Of a stretch of DNA of 64,000 bases, positions 60,731 to 64,000 are shown piece by piece. Numbering within the stretch: the first letter of the stretch is position 1; every line of letters begins with the position of its first letter. Source of the stretch: CBFHMJ01 sp965656875 (GTDB lineage: Bacteria; Pseudomonadota; Gammaproteobacteria; Enterobacterales; Alteromonadaceae); contig CBFHMJ010000011.1 of the NCBI GenBank assembly GCA_965656875.1, forward strand, positions 62,001 through 126,000, written 5' to 3'. The position numbers were made by a program, and so were the translations under genes. The notes beneath the pieces are model-generated. The model saw only the letters and a program-made list of their open reading frames with translations. It was not told the origin of the DNA and searched no databases.

Positions 60731-61768
60731 ATGACAACGCATTACATAAGTCCCAAAGGTATGTGGACTGCCTTTATTTTGTTTCTTTTTTCTTTTTGTT
60801 CTGTTGCCGCAGAAGGCAACCCACAAGGTAGTGAACCTCCTGAACACGACGTAACAACGGACAAACCTTCAACCCTTGAGCAACCATTTTCTTTCAGCCG
60901 GAAACGCTCTCGCGCCTGGTATGACAAACTGAATTATTTTGTCTGGGCGGGTGCGGAACATAAACGACTGGACTTGTCGCGAGCAGTAACCAATCCGGCG
61001 ATAAAATCCAGCCTGCTCCAGGCCGATTACGATTCACAGCTATATTCTTTCAATGCCGGTGGCAACATCTTCGACCGTACATCGGTAAACATGGATATTG
61101 CCTATAACAAATTCACCCTGGAAGGCGATGTGGTAGACACCAATCAGGATGATGTGACCCTGGCGGAATCGGTGCGCTTCACTCGCAATAAGCTTCTGAC
61201 GGAATTGTTTGTCGAATACGATCTCAGGAACGGATACACCTTTGGCACCGATTTGTACTATGGCGTGAGTCGTTACCGTAATCGGGCTGATCCGGTGTTA
61301 AAAGACACTATTTTCACTGACAAAGAAGTCGGCGGCGGTTTAATGCTGAGTAAAACGTTCCGGTTTGAACAGGCTGAACTGAAAACCGAATACATTCTGA
61401 GTTACCGTCGATTGTTACCGGGCGATCCGGTGTTTTCAAAGCAATCACGGACTTTTCACAATGTGTTGTTGAGCTACAACTATCACTGGTCGTTTGATGT
61501 CAGCATCGACACCTTTGGTCGCTATTCCTGGTATCCCCGTTATGACGAAGGAAACTTCTGGGATACCAAAGATTTGTTTGCCGCAGGGGCCGAAGTGTCC
61601 TGGCGTATTCAGGATAATCTGGTCGCTGCATTCAGAGCTGAACGGATGCAATACGGCGATGGCGATACCCTGGATACGGTGAGCATTAACATCGAATATC
61701 AGTTTGGGGCCAGCGACTCAAAACGTCGTAAGCGCCGTCGAAAAATCCCTCAGTTGTTGATTCGTTAA
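60731..61768 (+). CDS. Secreted protein, probable outer-membrane beta-barrel
   Basis: A 345-aa protein with a signal peptide (FILFLFSFCSVAA, cleavage near residue 27). The mature part alternates strands with aromatic ends (LNYFVWAGAEHKRLDLSRAV, FTRNKLLTELFVEYDLRNGY, WSFDVSIDTFGRYSWYPRYD) and ends in strands VSINIEYQFG, then a basic tail (KRRKRRRK) that is unusual for a barrel C-terminus. GGAGGT lies upstream of ATG 60731. It may form a ~12-strand barrel or porin-like channel for the surface machinery encoded alongside. Export of the giant proteins through it is speculation. Confidence 0.68.
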   Translation: MTTHYISPKGMWTAFILFLFSFCSVAAEGNPQGSEPPEHDVTTDKPSTLEQPFSFSRKRSRAWYDKLNYFVWAGAEHKRLDLSRAVTNPAIKSSLLQADYDSQLYSFNAGGNIFDRTSVNMDIAYNKFTLEGDVVDTNQDDVTLAESVRFTRNKLLTELFVEYDLRNGYTFGTDLYYGVSRYRNRADPVLKDTIFTDKEVGGGLMLSKTFRFEQAELKTEYILSYRRLLPGDPVFSKQSRTFHNVLLSYNYHWSFDVSIDTFGRYSWYPRYDEGNFWDTKDLFAAGAEVSWRIQDNLVAAFRAERMQYGDGDTLDTVSINIEYQFGASDSKRRKRRRKIPQLLIR

Positions 61769-61772
61769 GTCA

Positions 61773-62771
61773 ATGGAAACCCGTGTAAATCTTTGGCTGG
61801 CGTTGTTCGGAGGCAGCGGAATCGGTTTGCTGTTCGGCGTGATTATGGGGTCCAGTGTCACGCCGACAGTGGCAACCATGCTGGGTGTGCTGACCAGTTT
61901 ACTGGGTGGCATTCTCGGATTGAATGATGCGCTGTTCAACGATGCAAAAGCCGTTCGAATCGGTTCATTTGGTTTTGCCTGTGTGCTGGGTGCTTATCTT
62001 GGTATTTATGTGCGCAGCCATAACGCATTATCACCATCGATTGCCGATTTGAAACGCCAGTATGTTGAGGCGGGTTACTCCGAGCAACAGGCCCTGGATT
62101 TTATCGCACTTCGGGAATTTGGCTTTACCGTGTCGGGTATGCAGGTGCCAACTGTAACTGCACCCGTGGCACCGGAAAACACAGAACAGGCGGGCGACAG
62201 CGAGGATGTGACAGACGTCGAAGGCAACAGCGATGCAGATAGCAGCAATGAAGAGACGAACTCAGATGCTGAACAAGTCGCAGCGGTAGCAGAAACACCG
62301 GCACCCGCGCCAATGCCAACGGTTGTTGCGCCTATGGTTCAACAACAGCACAGTAGTTTGTTATTCAGTGCGCCAGTTGAAGTCTCTGGCTGTGAAGAGT
62401 TGATGTTTACTGACGATTCACTGGATGCTGAAGAGGTCTTAAATAACTTCGAGCTGACCGGCGGTAGCTGGGAGGCGCTGATGCTGGATGTTTACGACAA
62501 TGTGGCTGAAGACCAGCATAAACCTGTGCTGTTAAGCGTCCGTGATCTGGTATGCGGTGTGAAAACTCTGGATACCGCACGTTGCGACGATGCGAAATCA
62601 CTTCTCAGTGGCTCAGACGCCGCTATTCATCTTGCTGCAATTGACAGTGACTGGCAGCAAATCATCGATCATTTCAATGCGATAGTCAGCCAACGGGCGT
62701 TGTCCGAGCAATCTCAGGCTGACACGCTCAACTATACCCATCAATTATTATGCGAATCTCATTCTTCTTAA
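61773..62771 (+). CDS. Inner-membrane protein with acidic linker
   Basis: A 332-aa protein. Two or three N-terminal membrane helices (LWLALFGGSGIGLLFGVIMG, ATMLGVLTSLLGGILGL, SFGFACVLGAYLGIYV) precede an acidic, Pro/Ala/Glu-rich linker (~125-195, with SDADSSNEETNSDAE). A C-terminal domain (~200-332) has Cys residues near 207, 262 and 275. It begins 4 nt after the barrel gene and overlaps the protease gene by 22 nt, so all three are coupled. It looks like a periplasm-spanning or anchoring component. No known family. Confidence 0.65.
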   Translation: METRVNLWLALFGGSGIGLLFGVIMGSSVTPTVATMLGVLTSLLGGILGLNDALFNDAKAVRIGSFGFACVLGAYLGIYVRSHNALSPSIADLKRQYVEAGYSEQQALDFIALREFGFTVSGMQVPTVTAPVAPENTEQAGDSEDVTDVEGNSDADSSNEETNSDAEQVAAVAETPAPAPMPTVVAPMVQQQHSSLLFSAPVEVSGCEELMFTDDSLDAEEVLNNFELTGGSWEALMLDVYDNVAEDQHKPVLLSVRDLVCGVKTLDTARCDDAKSLLSGSDAAIHLAAIDSDWQQIIDHFNAIVSQRALSEQSQADTLNYTHQLLCESHSS

Positions 62772-64000
62772 TACGGCTGGCCTTGTTGGGCGGCCTGTTT
62801 TTGTCGGCGTCGTCTTTTGGGATGTTTGATCCAGAGCGGCTGAGTCAGTCTACGGTACGGGTGGTCATTAAACATCAGGGGGCTGTTGTGTCAGTCGCCA
62901 CAGGCTTTGTCTGGAAAAAACCGGATCAAATCGTTACGTCATTACATGTGGTTCATCCAGATCCGAAAGCCGTGGTGATCATCGAATTTGGTCGTAAGCG
63001 GCGTAAAGCCAGTATCAAAGCTGTGTTGCCGGATGCTGACCTGGTGTTGCTCACCGTCAAACGCCCGATTAAAGACTGGTTACCACTTGAGACTTTTAAC
63101 CCGGAAAAACCGGCGTATCGGGCGACAGTGACGGCGTTGGGATTCAACCGAGGTTCGCTGGGGATGAGTACCCGGGACTTGGTGAAAGGTTATGCAAAGC
63201 CGGAAGTCTTACAGCAATTATTACCCGGTCAGGCGGCGGCGATTCTGGCGAAAACCCGGATGCCAAGTGTCACGTTACCGATCTACTACCTGGACGGGAG
63301 CTTGTTGCCCGGCTATTCCGGCTCGCCAATTGTCAATACCGGGGGAGATTTGATCGGCATTGGTAATGGTGGACTGGAAAACGGTGCCGCGAATGTGAGC
63401 TGGGTTATTCCGGCTAATTTTCTGTCTGAACTGGAAAAATCATCAATAACCGCGTTACCGCCACAAATGGCGGAGTCATCAAAACTATTTTCGCTGGACC
63501 GTTCTGCGACGCAGCCAAAGAAAGTGTCCTGGCGTTTACCGGGCTGGCTTCCTTTGTTTATTACGCAAGCTGTGGCGGGAGTGACCGCTGAATCAGCGGT
63601 TGATCCGGATCTGATTACGCCGATTGAGTTACCGCCGCTGGTGTCGGTGGACTATCAACAATTTACGTTCGTTAAAGTTAAAACCCGTCGTTTTGCGCAG
63701 ATGGTGGAGTCCTCGGGGACGCCTGAACAGTTGCAACATGCGATGACGATCTTCAATCGGGTGTTCCCGGATATCACGATTGATATGAATAATCAGTTTT
63801 TTGATGTGTATGCTGATGGTTTTTATGGGCTGAATATCGTGGTGCCGCAAGGTAGCAGGCTGGAAAACGATGGGGGCTATCTGTTGGCGCAAAGTGACGC
63901 CTTATGCCGAACTTGCCCATTTGAACTGCAATATCACGCCCGATTGCTGGGCAAGAATATTCAGCAGTTGGTCCGAAGTCAGCCGGACGGATTTTTGAAT
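62750..64000 (+). CDS. Secreted trypsin-like serine protease, 3' end beyond window
   Basis: An open frame of 417 codons with no stop before the window end. A signal peptide (LALLGGLFLSASSFG) is followed by an S1-like protease fold: His66 in TSLHVVH, Asp97 in ADLVLL and Ser190 in GYSGSPIV complete the triad, with GIGNGG and SWVIPANFL after it. The C-terminal part from ~270 is separate (VKTRRFAQMVESSGTPEQLQ and CRTCPFELQYHARLL with two Cys), perhaps a regulatory domain. The start overlaps the membrane-protein gene and lacks its own clear SD. It could process fibre or envelope proteins of the same locus (inference). Confidence 0.8.
   Translation, partial: MRISFFLIRLALLGGLFLSASSFGMFDPERLSQSTVRVVIKHQGAVVSVATGFVWKKPDQIVTSLHVVHPDPKAVVIIEFGRKRRKASIKAVLPDADLVLLTVKRPIKDWLPLETFNPEKPAYRATVTALGFNRGSLGMSTRDLVKGYAKPEVLQQLLPGQAAAILAKTRMPSVTLPIYYLDGSLLPGYSGSPIVNTGGDLIGIGNGGLENGAANVSWVIPANFLSELEKSSITALPPQMAESSKLFSLDRSATQPKKVSWRLPGWLPLFITQAVAGVTAESAVDPDLITPIELPPLVSVDYQQFTFVKVKTRRFAQMVESSGTPEQLQHAMTIFNRVFPDITIDMNNQFFDVYADGFYGLNIVVPQGSRLENDGGYLLAQSDALCRTCPFELQYHARLLGKNIQQLVRSQPDGFLN

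Noticed and set aside
62460..62470. GGCGGTAGCTG, a close match to the canonical ops core
   Set aside because: It lies mid-gene and encodes part of a Gly-Gly-Ser-Trp stretch; one short match in 64 kb of coding DNA can be chance. The leader copies with hairpins are better supported.

Overview
The window reads as the chromosome of a Gram-negative gammaproteobacterium, probably marine or aquatic. It has a TonB-dependent receptor, a Tat-exported molybdenum hydroxylase, an outer-membrane-like barrel protein, Fur-like and MerR-type sites, about 50% GC and gammaproteobacterial protein signatures. I cannot name the genus. I see no tRNA, rRNA or CRISPR array, and no phage capsid, portal or terminase gene.

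Layout. 0-0.5 kb: relic of an IS3-family element with internal deletions. 0.6-6 kb: patatin-like lipase, a Fic protein behind its own operator cluster, XdhC, and a SatD-like/DUF3307 pair behind five palindromes spaced exactly 29 bp apart. 6-10 kb: two-subunit molybdenum hydroxylase (IorAB-like) and an Old Yellow Enzyme. 10-15 kb: iron-uptake locus (TonB receptor divergent from DUF3649-like/PepSY/DUF3325-like genes, with a Fur-like box between). 15-17.5 kb: MerR and AraC regulators.

17.7-24.4 kb: a probable NTP-driven defence or conflict operon encoding a TIR protein, a MoxR-type AAA+ ATPase and a large protein ending in an FGE-sulfatase/C-type-lectin fold, followed by a second stand-alone FGE-fold protein. 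The two FGE C-termini differ by 17 substitutions within 75 nt between near-identical flanks, in the pattern expected of diversity-generating retroelement (DGR) variable repeats. No reverse transcriptase or template repeat is in the window, so any DGR must act in trans. 24.8-31 kb: AbiE-type toxin-antitoxin pair with matching palindromes on both sides, small XRE regulator, GST plus SigZ-like sigma factor with similar Cys tails, ABM monooxygenase, DUF4143 ATPase with a 33-bp-period operator array, possible small RNA, GNAT acetyltransferase.

31.1-64 kb: the most unusual region. A specialised NusG/RfaH-like factor is preceded by a leader carrying two copies of an ops-like element, each directly after a perfect hairpin. 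Behind it lie about 28 kb of co-directional genes for very large proteins: a 791-aa protein with Ser/Asp/Gly linkers, two AT-richer genes, a 1725-aa beta-rich protein resembling DUF6603, 824- and 1329-aa proteins of unknown family, and four paralogues sharing a LamG-like N-terminal module but ending in different phage-tail-tip-like C-termini (one without a tip), plus a tail-assembly-like helper. Several intrinsic terminators or strong hairpins lie between these genes, which fits processive antitermination by the NusG paralogue. After a terminator at 60.3 kb comes an envelope module: small protein, signal-peptide barrel protein, inner-membrane protein with an acidic linker, and a secreted trypsin-like protease running off the window end. 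I infer an undescribed large-protein fibre or surface assembly under RfaH/LoaP-type control; its function is unknown.
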